A model generated the notes under the pieces. It worked only from the letters and a program-made list of their open reading frames with translations. It made no database searches and was not told the DNA's origin. Of a DNA stretch of 64,000 nt, positions 11,445 to 21,773 are shown piece by piece. The position numbers and the translations under genes are program-made. The stretch is taken from the NCBI GenBank assembly GCA_036785705.1, contig JAWUZG010000018.1, positions 8,033,501 to 8,097,500 of the forward strand, in the 5' to 3' direction. The DNA comes from Acanthornis magna. Lineage: Eukaryota; Chordata; Aves; Passeriformes; Acanthizidae. Within the stretch, counting starts at the first letter, position 1; the number at the start of each line of letters is the position of its first letter.

Positions 11445-14400
11445 ATCCCCCGCGGCGCCGCGCTCGGGCCCGCGCACGGGCAGCGAGCGAGCGAGGGAGA
11501 GAGGCCTCCCTTCCCCGGAGAGGCGGCAGCACTGATGGGTGGGTGGGCTGGATGCCCAAGAAAAGGAGGGTTTTGGTGCCTGCTGTCTCGTGGACGCCAT
11601 CAGGCCGCTTTGGACTCGTCTGGACTAAAGCTGTTGTCCAGGTTTGTCGCCTTGGTCATCCTGAAGAAAAGGACCTCTCGGGTTAGTAAATGTATTCATG
11701 AGCAAAATAGAACATCCTGTGTTTTGTGTGCAGATGAGGTTCTTTTGAGTATTTGGGCATAAGATTGGCTTAATTGAATCCCATATTGAATTTTGTTGCA
11801 AGACAATCTATCTTTGAAAAGTGTTATATTGGACACTTAAGATAATTTAGACATATAAGCCGATTTTCTTCTAAATAAATGATCTAGTGTTATCGTAGAT
11901 GTAGCCAAAGTGTCCTGCAATGTACATTTAATTAAAAAAGTCTGGTTTATGTTTAGGAAGACTAATGGTGTTTTACAGGATTTTTCTAGCAGTCTGTTGT
12001 GCATTGTTACTGCAGTAGGTGGTTACAGTCAAGGCTCTTTTCTTGCACATACTATGTATGTGGCTAATTTTGGCAGGAATGAAATTTGTGGAAATAAATT
12101 TTAACATCTGCATGAGTGCTTTGAGATCTAGGCATGGAGGGTTATGTGCTTTTAATGGCACTCTTCCCCCTCTTCTCCCATTTTCTTCAGTGCCATACTT
12201 CCTTGCTGTATTTCTTAGAGGTCTTAGAGCTTAGAGTAGGGTAAAGCTTTATGCTAGTCAGTATGCTATGGATATACAGAAAGACTTTGAAAATCGTTGT
12301 AAATTGTGTGAAATGATGAAATGAGCAGCATAGATTAAGAAAGTTGATCATACATGTAATGGTAAACAACTCTATAAATATCTCTGAGCACTCTCTGGAA
12401 TACTGCTTTTGATACTGTAGTTATTTGGGAATGCCTTGTTTAGCTTATTGCAGGAAGACCACCAAGCAGTTGAATGATATGACAGAAATGTGTATCTTTC
12501 AGGTACAAAGAAAGCTAGGCCTTGTTCCTAGAGCCACAGGGAAGCAGACCTCCATTTCAGTAGAATACTGCATTGTACATACATGTACCTGCCTCCATAC
12601 AATGCCAAAAAACGTCAGTAGATTGGACAATTTTTCACTTACGTATTCAAAAAAATAGTGATTTCCTTTCAATCAGTGTTTTGCATGACTTTATAAGTAG
12701 TAAACATTTCAAATGTAATTTTTTTTTGTTCTGTAGAGTGAAAGAACTGTATATTTCCTAATAAAAATGAGCTCTAAAAACTTGATGCATGGTTCTTGCT
12801 CTTCTTAATTCTCTGAGTTGCCATTCGTCATTCATTTTGCTTTGAAAAACCTCATGTGAATTTCAGCTACAAAACAAAAACTGTTATGACTGTGTGATTA
12901 GCTGTTATTGTGAAACAAAATGTCTTTTTTCGAAGAAATGCTTGTAGACTAAATTTCTTTGGTGTATTTGAATTGTTTGTTTTTAATACAAAATTAATTA
13001 TTTTAATTAATACAATATGTAATACTTGAGTGAAGCACTTTGGATCTCTCCCAGTCATTAGGCCTAAAATTAGTGACTGATGATTGGCAGCTGTGTAGTT
13101 GGGTCAGTAGAACAGTTAACTCTACCTGACAGAGATAGTTGATGTTAAACAGTCAGTATATGGCATATATGTATATATATATAATTGGAAAATACAGGCA
13201 AGGTAATTTTTAACATGCAGAGAGATTTAAATTTTTCACAGTGGCTCAGATTTTGTACACTTGCATCTTTCTGATGCAATGATGCACAGTGTCTTCGCAA
13301 TTCTATTTGAACATCTTTTTCTTAGGGTTGACTTATATGGGCTTTTCAGTACCAAAGCACACCCTGATTATTGGCTGCAGTCTGTGATCTTTGTGTGTGA
13401 GAGGTGCGTGCTCTGATGAAGTAAGGGCTCATTTATTTCATCACGTAGGCTAAATGCATCCTGCTCATCACACCTTTTTCATTCATAGCAGCGTATAGTG
13501 TGAACTAAAGGGATCTAAAGCCCTGGAATATACATATTCTTCTTTGAAATAATAAATAAGTTTTTAATGTATTTGAAGTAAATAGAAATTTCCAGTCTGA
13601 CAGTGGCCACATCAGTGGTTTGTAACCTACTGCAGTGCAAAACCCCTTGTACTGGTTGAATTTGGCATAGTCAGGCTGCAGAGGATGTTTCATCCTATTT
13701 TCCTTTGTTTTAATGGACCTTTGTGTTTTAACCTTTACATACATGTGATATTCAAAATTTGGAAGGCCTTTTGACTGCTGTAGTTCTGTGAATCTCTTGT
13801 GTCTTGAGCAGCAAAGTTCAAGATACAATAGTATTGTGTGAAAGGCGGAAATGTTGGTTTCATTGAATTCCTGACCTTTTAATGTCACTGAGTTGCAGGT
13901 GTTTGGTAGGAGTGAATGAGAAAATTTGGTTTATCTTTTTATGATGTCTTTTTTCCATGTCCTTCTAAGCTTTTTCTTCTTTTTAATTTTTTTTTTTAAT
14001 TTTTTCAAATAAGGCCTCCAATTTTTTAAAATGTTTCCTAATTTATTGTATTTCTGAGTATTTTTATATTTTTTTTCTGCATTCATTCCTGTAAAGATAG
14101 TGACTGGAATTGATTTTGACACTTTTACTGTCTCTTACTTCATTTTCCGTTCATCCCATTCCTGTGTTTGCCGTTGATAGTTCTTGTAGAGCTCTAGCTG
14201 TTCCTTTAATGGTGTCTTTGGATTGGTCTTTGTGCACTGCATATGATTATAACTTGAAAAACCAACTATCTATCTTTTAATTAAATCATCAGGAGCATGT
14301 TTCTACCAACCCTTTAAGTATCAAAACAAATCTTTAGGGGAATTCCTCCCCACTTCCCCCAGTGGTATGGAGTGAATGGATGTGATGGTCACCTCCCTAT

Positions 14401-14654
14401 GTACATTGATGATCTCAGTTTTCTGCAGTAGCCAGGAAAAAAAAATAAAAATATATATTTAATACAGGCATGAAATGACAATTTAACTTTGGGCTTGTTT
14501 AATCCAAAATAAGGATAAATTGGAGCTGTATGTATCAAAATCTTCGTTATTAACTGGTAAGTGTTCAGGGTATATGGTGAAAAACTGGCTAGGATGACAG
14601 CTGAGATGTAACTTCAACATCAATTGGTTATTCAGTTCTTTTTTTACCTTTCAC

Positions 14655-15215
14655 TGGGTCTGGCTGGGATGGAGTTAAATTTCTTGAAAGCAGCCTGTAC
14701 AGTGCTTTGCTTTGGATCTGTGGCTAAAACAGGGTTGATACCACACTGATGTTTTGGTTGTTGCTGGGCAATGTTTGCACAATGTCAAGGTTTTCTTTTC
14801 CATCCCCTCTCTACCTCCCCTCTAGAGAGTAGGCATGGGATGAGCAAGAGATTGGGAGGCCACACAGCTGGGACAGCTGGCCAGAATTGGTGTGGGGGAT
14901 AGTGCACCTCATACAGTGCACCTCCCAGAAAACTGGGAGTGGAGGGAGAAGGGCAGAGGGGAGTTGCCTTCCAGGGTGCCTGCTGCTCAGAGACTGGCTG
15001 GGACTGGTTTGCTTGTGGAAGGTGGTGAGTGATTTCCCTTACATCACCTCCCTGCTTCTTTCCTTCTATTAAAGTGCCTTCATCCTGACCCATAAACTTT
15101 CTTTGCTTCTTCTCTACTTCACTCCCCTTTCCACTCAGGCAGGAGTGGGTGGGACAGCGGCAGGCAGCTCTGTGGCTGCTTGGCTGCTGCCTAGGATCAA
15201 CCCACCGCACATATG
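14655..15215 (+). mobile_element. ERVL-like LTR, probably a solo copy
   Basis: The start, CTGGCTGGGATGGAGTTAA, is a signature of a common avian ERVL-type LTR. The body continues with the same order of blocks seen in the copy at 58.64 kb (GGATCTGTG, GTTTTGG.TG.TG, TTGCACA..., AGTAGGC). It ends with a CTGACCCATAAACTT-type block and a GGCAGGAGTGGGTGGGACAG-like terminal stretch. No internal retroviral reading frame follows, so this is most simply a solo LTR left after recombination. The family assignment is from memory and the ends are approximate. Confidence 0.6.
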
Positions 15216-16350
15216 GAGCGCAGTCACACACCAACCCTTGAAACCTGCATTCTAGCAACATGGTATTTGTCACAGGTCTGAATGAAAGCTTAGTTTTGGG
15301 CTTAAACCATGGCAAGCCTAGTTGTTTCCACTTTCCTACATACAGCTGTTTGAATCAGGGAAATTTTGAAGGATTACTAGCCTGTTCTTCAAATTACCTC
15401 TATTAAATATTTCTGTCATAGTCTTGGACCGAGAAGCCCAGAACTGTCTGTTAAATTGAAGTGTTCTTAAAATGTTGGACTGTGTTTCTTGTATTTCTTG
15501 CCCTTTAAAGGTTGTGGACTCTTTTTCATGTTCTCCCATAAGGTAGAATTTACACAGTTTAAAAAATACAAGAAAATTCTCAAGGTTTGTAATACTTTTT
15601 TTTGTGGTCAAGGATGTTGATGGCATAAATTCTCTATACTTAGCTTTCAGTCAGTTCACACGGAGGGCAGTTTCAGTATTAATGGATAGATGTTAACAGC
15701 AGAAAAAGGCAAATACTGGTCTAGCTTCATCCTTTCAAATGCTGTATTAGTTCTTTCTTAAAGCTATATAGAGACACATAAAGCATCTTTGGTATGGATC
15801 CTGAGCTTATCAAGATCTCTTATCTTTCTGCTGATACAAAACAGTGGACCTCCTGAACACAGGCCTACCACCACACTTGTGTGTCAAGAGGTTTATCTTA
15901 AGTCTAGAAAGTGATAATAACCATGAAAGGATGTTCCATCTGAACCACTGCAAACATTTTTTACTTTTTTCCTATTTAGAATCAGGGTAATAGAGGACAT
16001 AATGTCACCCACATTAGAATTGCTTGAAGAAAGTTCTCCACATCATGATACTGCAGTCATGTATACTTTTCTCCTTCCTGCAAGGTTGCCGTTGTTTGGT
16101 TTTGCACATTGTGTGTATTTTCACAGCTGTCTGCATTGCAATGAGATGAGATTACTACAGTCCTAGAACTACCCACTAAGGAGTTTTATTGTACAGCCGT
16201 CCATCTGCTTAAGAGTGAAAAGCTTGTATACATTGTCCCTAACCAGTTTTCTAACTTATTTTTACTGTTTGTGGTTACATCAGTATACTTTGAAGAGCCC
16301 CATCTTTAGGGCAGCATTCCTGTAGCAGTTAGGAATATAGACAGAGCACA

Positions 16351-16705
16351 AGGAGGATCATGGAATCCCTGAGCGGTTTGTGTTGGAAGAGACCTTAAAA
16401 GTAATCTGGTTCAACCTCCTGCCATGGGAAGGAACACTTTCCACTAGACCAGGTTGCTCAGGGCTCCATCCAGCCTGGCTTTGAACAGTGCCAGGGATGG
16501 GGCATCCATAACTTCTCTGCACAGCCTGTTCCAGTGCCTCACCACCCTCACAGTAACAAATTTCTTCCTAATATCTAATTTGAATCTACCATTCTTCAGC
16601 TTGAAGCCATTCCCCCTTGTCCTATCACTGCATGCCCTTGTGAAAAGTCCCTCTCCAGCCTTCTTGAAAGCCCCTTTTTGGTACCAGGAGGTTCTGTAAG
16701 ATCTC
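16351..16705 (-). mobile_element. CR1 LINE 3' end (second of a fused pair)
   Basis: On the minus strand this is the classic end of CR1 ORF2 plus the 3'UTR. Translated motifs include GLFTRACSDRTRGNGFKL, RVVRHWNRLCREV and FKARLDGALSNLV, followed by the conserved 3' block that on the plus strand reads TTGGAAGAGACCTTAAAAG. The copy keeps an open frame over about 85 codons but is a 5'-truncated fragment and cannot encode a functional reverse transcriptase. Confidence 0.9.
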
Positions 16706-17062
16706 CTTAAAGCTCTAATGTCTCCAGGTAATTCCACCACTTCCATATGTAACCTGTTCCAATTCTTGACAGTCCTTTCAGTGAAGAAATTTTTCTTAAT
16801 ATTCAATCTAAACGTTCCGTGGTGTAACCTGAGGCAATTTCCTCTCTTCCTGTCACTTGTTACCTGGGAGAAGAGGCTGATGCCTGGCTACAAGCTCATT
16901 TCAGGTACTTAGAGAGAGCAACAAGGTCTCTCCTAAGTCTGCTTTTCTCCAGACTGAACACCCCCAGCTCTCTCAGCCGCTCCTCATAAGCTTTACTCTC
17001 TAGAACTTTCACCAGCTCTGGACTCAATTGGGCACCTCTATGTCTTTCCAGTACCGCAGTTT
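16706..17062 (-). mobile_element. CR1-like LINE 3' segment (first of a fused pair)
   Basis: This minus-strand segment repeats the region found in the neighbouring CR1 copy from a different subfamily. It has a [19 protein letters not shown] block, then SDRKRGNCLRLHHGTFRL, then NFFTERTVKNWNRL. It stops short of a normal CR1 3' terminus and runs straight into the next copy, near GDIRALRRSYRT. The reading frame carries across the junction by chance. Confidence 0.8.
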
Positions 17063-18358
17063 AATTTCTTCATTAGTGTATGATTATTGTGATGGGAAGC
17101 TACTTAAGTGAACTCAGCACTGTGCTTTTGGAGTCCAAATCAGGCCCTGGTCTCTGTAGGTAGACTTGGTGAGGATCTGGATTTCAGAAGCAGAAGCCTT
17201 TTGTTGGGTATATTGAAAAATAGAAATAACCTCATGCAAGAGAGTCTGTTTGTGATGCAAGTCTGTGCAACAGAGTGTCTATAACTAATGATGTTAGGTA
17301 AGAAAGGTGTTGATTAGACTTCATGTATGTCTCAAAAGCCTAATTTGGTTGCCTATTTTCCAAATAATAGTGGTCACATAGTCTTTCCAAAAGCTTAAAG
17401 GCTGAGATCTTCTTCCTGTTAAATATAGTACAGAGACAGTGCTGGGACTTGTGGGCCGAATATATTGCATATGTTGATGGGGTGTTTTACAGTGATATTA
17501 CTGATCTCCCTCTGCCTTATGTTGCGTTGTTTATTTTGCTTGATTGACATTTTGTTTTATTAGGATGAAGTGAATTGTTTATATGCTTGTCCACATACAC
17601 AGAAGTGATTACACTGTGATATTAATAGAAGAGAAAGTAATTAATTTTGCAGCCACAGATTGTTTTGACTTCATTATTTTGAGAACATGTGAAGCATAAA
17701 TCACATTTTGTTATGAATTAGTATTCAAGATTGTTTGTATCTGAAACATTGGCACTGCTTAGAAAAGAACTTCCTTCTGTATGTCAGGAATTTCCGTGCT
17801 AACTTAAAAATTCTTTTATTTAAAAACAAACTGGTAGTTCTGTGTTTCTAGTAACCATTGTAGCCACATTCTGTTTCTCTGATATTCACACACGAGTGGC
17901 ACTTGCAGTGTTTCATGATATCTTGTCTTGAGTTGAGGGTTACATATGAACTGAAATCATACCGTGCTGCTCAGTACTGCTACCAAGTATCTTTCTTGTT
18001 TGGCTTATGGATATGTTTATTAAATGTAAAATTTTTCAAGACATGGGAGAAATACCACAAACTCCTTAGGTTTTGATGCATAGCACATAATTGTATGAAT
18101 TCATGAACATTTTGAATGAGAGCAAATGTTAAAGGATTATTTGATTTGGTATGTTTTAGAGTAAATGTTTAGAGTATATTCTAAAGTATGTAGAATACAG
18201 TCAGTGGTATATTAACAGTAGACTTGCACTCTGTAATTCAGCTGTACTCCACTAATAGTTAAATTATTATTTCATTGTATTTCAGTGATCAGTGAATTGT
18301 AACTGACTTAATCCTCTGCTTTTTATTCTTCAGTGCTGCAAATTGATTGACTAAGAAC

Positions 18359-18535
18359 ATGGAATATAATACGGATGCGGTTGCTTGAACATCATTTATC
18401 CAAAAGCTTAGAATCTGCAGAATTGGTGACCTGAATGATTGATTGATAAGCAACGTACACAAGACTAATACCAAGGAAACATTCTGTCTGTTGCTGCTGT
18501 CTTTAATGAAACTGGTACAGAGTTGTTTCTTCTGA
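18359..18535 (+). promoter_or_regulatory. ZNF518B: Cluster of four upstream ORFs in the ZNF518B leader
   Basis: Within the leader of the terminal exon, ATG codons open short frames at 18359-18388 (9 codons), 18375-18434 (19 codons), 18435-18446 (3 codons) and 18506-18535 (9 codons). The last stops one base before the first in-frame main ATG at 18537. Such leaders usually lower initiation at the main frame and make it depend on leaky scanning or re-initiation. Confidence 0.6.
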
Positions 18536-18536
18536 A

Positions 18537-21500
18537 ATGCAGTTGAAAAAAATGAGGGAAATTTTACCAAGATTGTACCCTGGCCAAATTAATGATACAA
18601 ATAATTCCTTAACTACATCCCCAAAGCAATCTTCTGATGAGAAAACAAATCCGTCAAAAGGGGCAGATGACCAAAACTGCTGTTACCAAGGAACTGAGGC
18701 TGAGAACAATAAGTTGACACTGATAAGCTGTATAAAATGCAGAAGTGTTCAGAAAATTTCAATGCAAGATATAGAAAAGCATAAGAAGCTTGAGTGGTCT
18801 GAAGACAAAAATTTCATCTGCAAGAAGTGCAGTCATATTAAGCCACCAGCTTTTGATTTTGTTCCCGAGGGTGCCAATGCTGCAGACTTTGAAAAACGTG
18901 AAAGAAAAACCCCAAGTAAAACTCAGAAAACATTTAAATTAAAGAATTTTCTGCCAGGTAAATACTACTGTGATAAATGCAGATTTTCAACAAAGGATCC
19001 TTTACAGTATAAAAAGCATGTAGGGCAACATGAAGAAATTAAGTTTTTTTGTTCCCACTGTAGTTATGTATCCTACACCAAAGGAGAATTCCAGAGACAT
19101 TTGGTGAAACACACTGGAACTTTTCCGTATCAGTGTGAATACTGTGAATATGGTGCTGTTAGACATGACTATATAGTTAAACATACGAGAAGAGTACATG
19201 AAACACCCAGAAAACGGCTGTCAAATACTCTCATAAACCACAAGCAAAAGAAGCAGAGTCAAAGCACTTTATGTAAAAAGCAGAAATACAATGAAATTCC
19301 TTTCCAGAATGAACTTTCAAATTTGTCTTCAAATATGGTTTGTGAGATTCCAGGTAAAACAACTAAAACAGTCTGCTCATCTCAAAATGTAGAATGTAGC
19401 ATAAATACAGCATCAGTCCAGGATAAGACAATATTGGAGCCATCTGAAATGAGTGTATGTGAGAATCAAAATGTGGAGGTTGAGGTTTATTCTCCAAAAA
19501 CAGAGCCTTTACAGCCTGGGATGCCTTTAACAGTAATTGCACCATCTGAACTTGTAGTTCCTTCTAACTGTTTAGCTCAGATAGTAGAGCTTAAAATAGT
19601 GAATGGAGCACAGCAGCTGGTTCTTAAACTAATTCCTATGAAAGACGCAACTTACAAACCTGTGAACTGTGCTGAAGAGGAACTTGAGAATCAAAGTACA
19701 GAACGATCTGCAGAAGTAAAAAAAACATCTTCTGTGTCTCAAAATGAGTTACTAACCATGGAGGTGAATGTAAACAAATTATCCAGTGTTAGTAACCAGC
19801 TTAATTCGGGTAGTACATGTGACAAGAATTCTGAATGTTTTTGTCCTTCTGATTCTCAACTCTCAGACTGTAGCTCTGTATCTATACAGAGGGAAGATAC
19901 ATCAAAATTGTGCTTTCATTTGGTGAAAGGTATTGATGGCCATTCAGGTGTTATAGAACTTTGTTCTCCATCTCTGGTGATGAACAGTACTGAAAAAAAA
20001 AGTGATCTTAAATCCTCAAGGGGGAAAGTAGATGGAAAAAATAACTTACAGTGTGATGTGTATTGTTATGAAGAAGTTGAAGATATATACCATCCAAAAT
20101 ATGCTTCTGTTTCTGAAGGTAAATGTTCAAAGAACATTTCAGTAGAAGCTGCTCAGGAGGGCAAAAGTTTTTCTCCAGTCCATAAAGAAAAGGATACATT
20201 GTCTGTGAAGAGGGTTGACAAAGAATGTAGGAGTCTACCAGTCAGCTCTACCGAAGCACATTTAGCTGGAAAGGCTTTTGATAAAAAATATGTTACATCT
20301 TCTGAGGCAGGAAAAAACTTTCACGTTACTAAAACTCCACCTTTTGAGGATATAACTTTCGGCTTTAGCAAAGTAAAGAGAGGTGAAACCATAAGTCAAA
20401 AGAACAGTCATCTTCTGGAATCACTAGAACTACAGAAGATGGAAAATAAAGCAAATCCTCCTGAAGGACCTGTTATTTCATCTGTATTTTCTCTTAGTTC
20501 TGGGGCTGAAAATGTTCCAGAGGATGTCAGATGGGATGACACAACACGCAGGAAGAAATCAGCAACATTGCTGTGTAGAAAGATTGCTCAGCTCATGTCC
20601 GCTGCTGAACCTAACACAAAATCTGTGCCCTTGAGATGTCAAGCTTCTCGTAAAAAGTTGTTTTTGCCTCAAGAAAGTTCAGGAAGCTGTGAGACAGTTG
20701 TTTGTGCCACTGAAGTGGAACAACCTGTGTCTTTGTCTCAAGTGCATGATGGAAGAAATGTGATTAGTAGTGAAGAACACAGTGATGATCAGCTCTTTAC
20801 ATTTGCAAGAACTTCTAAAAACAGGGTAACTAAAAATTCCCATGTTGCTACCCCAGTGTTTATCCCCAAAGGGACAATGCTGAGAGTGCTGAATGCTGCT
20901 AGCAGTCAAAGCTCATATGGAATAGAAAACAAGAGTGAAACATCAGCTCCTGTGCATTGCAATGAAATGTTTCTGCCTCGTCCGGTCCCTGTCAGTGTTT
21001 CTGAGACACCCAGCACTAATTTCCCATGTTTGTCTAATGAGAGTGAACCAAATGCTGAATCCCGAACAATATCACTCAGGCAAAGACCAAAGCGAGAAGC
21101 AAGTGTTAAAAATAACAGCAAGCAAACTGGTGTACCATTTCAGAAAAGCATTGATGTGAGCAAGCAAAGCAAGCCCTATCCAAAAAATCAACTAGGTCCC
21201 AAAAATAAGGCAAAACAAGCAAGCTTCAGAGAACTTCCTAAAAGGAAAACAAGAGCTCAGTCGGAAACCACTTCAAGCTCTGATATGTCGTACCTGTTGA
21301 CAGCAAGACGTCTTCGACTTGTTCCTCTGAAAATGAATCAGTTGATAAAATGCCCTCGTCGTAACCAGCCAGTTGTGGTACTAAACCATCCTGATGTGGA
21401 TTCACCAGAGATAATTAATGTCATGAAGACTATTAACAAGTATAAAGGTCAAGTCCTGAAAGTGGTTCTGTCAGAAAGGACAAGTAGTTGTCTTGGTGTC

Positions 21501-21773
21501 AAACGTTACCGAAAGCGTCTTACTCTTCAGAATGCTGAGACAGGAAACCAAGCAAAAAAGCAGAGTATGCTAAAAATGAAGCTGAAAAAGACCCATAAAA
21601 ATAACTACCAAGTGGTGGAAACTTCACCAGCTGAAACACTTCAGTGTCTTTTTAAATGTTGGTTTTGTGGAAGAGTATATATGGACCAAGAAGAATGGAT
21701 AAGTCATGGACAGAGACACTTAATAGAGGCAACCAAGGGTTGGGATGTTCTTTCTCAAAGAAGAAAATATTAA
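18537..21773 (+). CDS. ZNF518B: ZNF518B, zinc finger protein 518B
   Basis: An intact single-exon frame of 1078 codons matches vertebrate ZNF518B over its whole length (human about 1074 residues, from memory). In order it has a CxxC pair at residues 65-68 and 95-98; three C2H2 fingers at 145-165 (CDKCRFSTKDPLQYKKH), 172-192 (CSHCSYVSYTKGEFQRH) and 200-221; a conserved QPGMPLTVIAPSELVVPSN block near 325; a serine-rich, presumably disordered middle; a basic block ending in IKCPRRNQPVVVLNHPDVDS; and a C-terminal finger at 1041-1061 (CWFCGRVYMDQEEWISH). The family is nuclear and has been reported to associate with the histone methyltransferases G9a and EZH2, so a role in gene silencing is likely. 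An in-frame stop at 18507 bounds the start. I give the outer ATG, but Met6 (18552) aligns without gaps to the mammalian N-terminus and may be the true start. No frameshift is seen. Confidence 0.96.
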   Translation: MQLKKMREILPRLYPGQINDTNNSLTTSPKQSSDEKTNPSKGADDQNCCYQGTEAENNKLTLISCIKCRSVQKISMQDIEKHKKLEWSEDKNFICKKCSHIKPPAFDFVPEGANAADFEKRERKTPSKTQKTFKLKNFLPGKYYCDKCRFSTKDPLQYKKHVGQHEEIKFFCSHCSYVSYTKGEFQRHLVKHTGTFPYQCEYCEYGAVRHDYIVKHTRRVHETPRKRLSNTLINHKQKKQSQSTLCKKQKYNEIPFQNELSNLSSNMVCEIPGKTTKTVCSSQNVECSINTASVQDKTILEPSEMSVCENQNVEVEVYSPKTEPLQPGMPLTVIAPSELVVPSNCLAQIVELKIVNGAQQLVLKLIPMKDATYKPVNCAEEELENQSTERSAEVKKTSSVSQNELLTMEVNVNKLSSVSNQLNSGSTCDKNSECFCPSDSQLSDCSSVSIQREDTSKLCFHLVKGIDGHSGVIELCSPSLVMNSTEKKSDLKSSRGKVDGKNNLQCDVYCYEEVEDIYHPKYASVSEGKCSKNISVEAAQEGKSFSPVHKEKDTLSVKRVDKECRSLPVSSTEAHLAGKAFDKKYVTSSEAGKNFHVTKTPPFEDITFGFSKVKRGETISQKNSHLLESLELQKMENKANPPEGPVISSVFSLSSGAENVPEDVRWDDTTRRKKSATLLCRKIAQLMSAAEPNTKSVPLRCQASRKKLFLPQESSGSCETVVCATEVEQPVSLSQVHDGRNVISSEEHSDDQLFTFARTSKNRVTKNSHVATPVFIPKGTMLRVLNAASSQSSYGIENKSETSAPVHCNEMFLPRPVPVSVSETPSTNFPCLSNESEPNAESRTISLRQRPKREASVKNNSKQTGVPFQKSIDVSKQSKPYPKNQLGPKNKAKQASFRELPKRKTRAQSETTSSSDMSYLLTARRLRLVPLKMNQLIKCPRRNQPVVVLNHPDVDSPEIINVMKTINKYKGQVLKVVLSERTSSCLGVKRYRKRLTLQNAETGNQAKKQSMLKMKLKKTHKNNYQVVETSPAETLQCLFKCWFCGRVYMDQEEWISHGQRHLIEATKGWDVLSQRRKY

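Larger units (their letters stand above)
10790..11540 (+). promoter_or_regulatory. ZNF518B: CpG island promoter, probably of ZNF518B
   Basis: About 750 bp are extremely GC- and CpG-rich against an AT-rich background. The block contains GC boxes (GGGCGGGG-type words around 10980-11100) and a strong plus-strand splice donor, CCAG|GTAAGG, after 11226. The next plus-strand gene is ZNF518B, whose coding exon starts 7 kb downstream behind a strong acceptor, so this is its most likely promoter. Internal tandem repeats are noted separately. The long open frames on both strands are GC-rich noise. The transcription start is not visible from sequence. Confidence 0.75.
11227..18333 (+). other. ZNF518B: Probable ZNF518B 5'UTR intron
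   Basis: The 7.1 kb between the island donor and the acceptor at 18331-18333 holds no coding exon I can support. It contains the tail of the CpG island to about 11540, an ERVL-like LTR at 14.65-15.22 kb, the fused CR1 pair at 16.35-17.06 kb and a short TA microsatellite at 13172-13182. Further untranslated exons could be hidden in it. Confidence 0.5.

Noticed and set aside
10534..11762. Open frames up to 341 codons across the ZNF518B island, both strands
   Set aside because: Stop-poor GC-rich composition explains them. They run through CpG repeats and several lack a convincing ATG.
13505..13888. 127-codon minus-strand frame in the ZNF518B intron
   Set aside because: It has no domain, low-complexity AT-driven composition and no splice context.
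16444..16806. 120-codon minus-strand frame as a possible small gene
   Set aside because: It is the decayed end of CR1 ORF2 from two fused copies.
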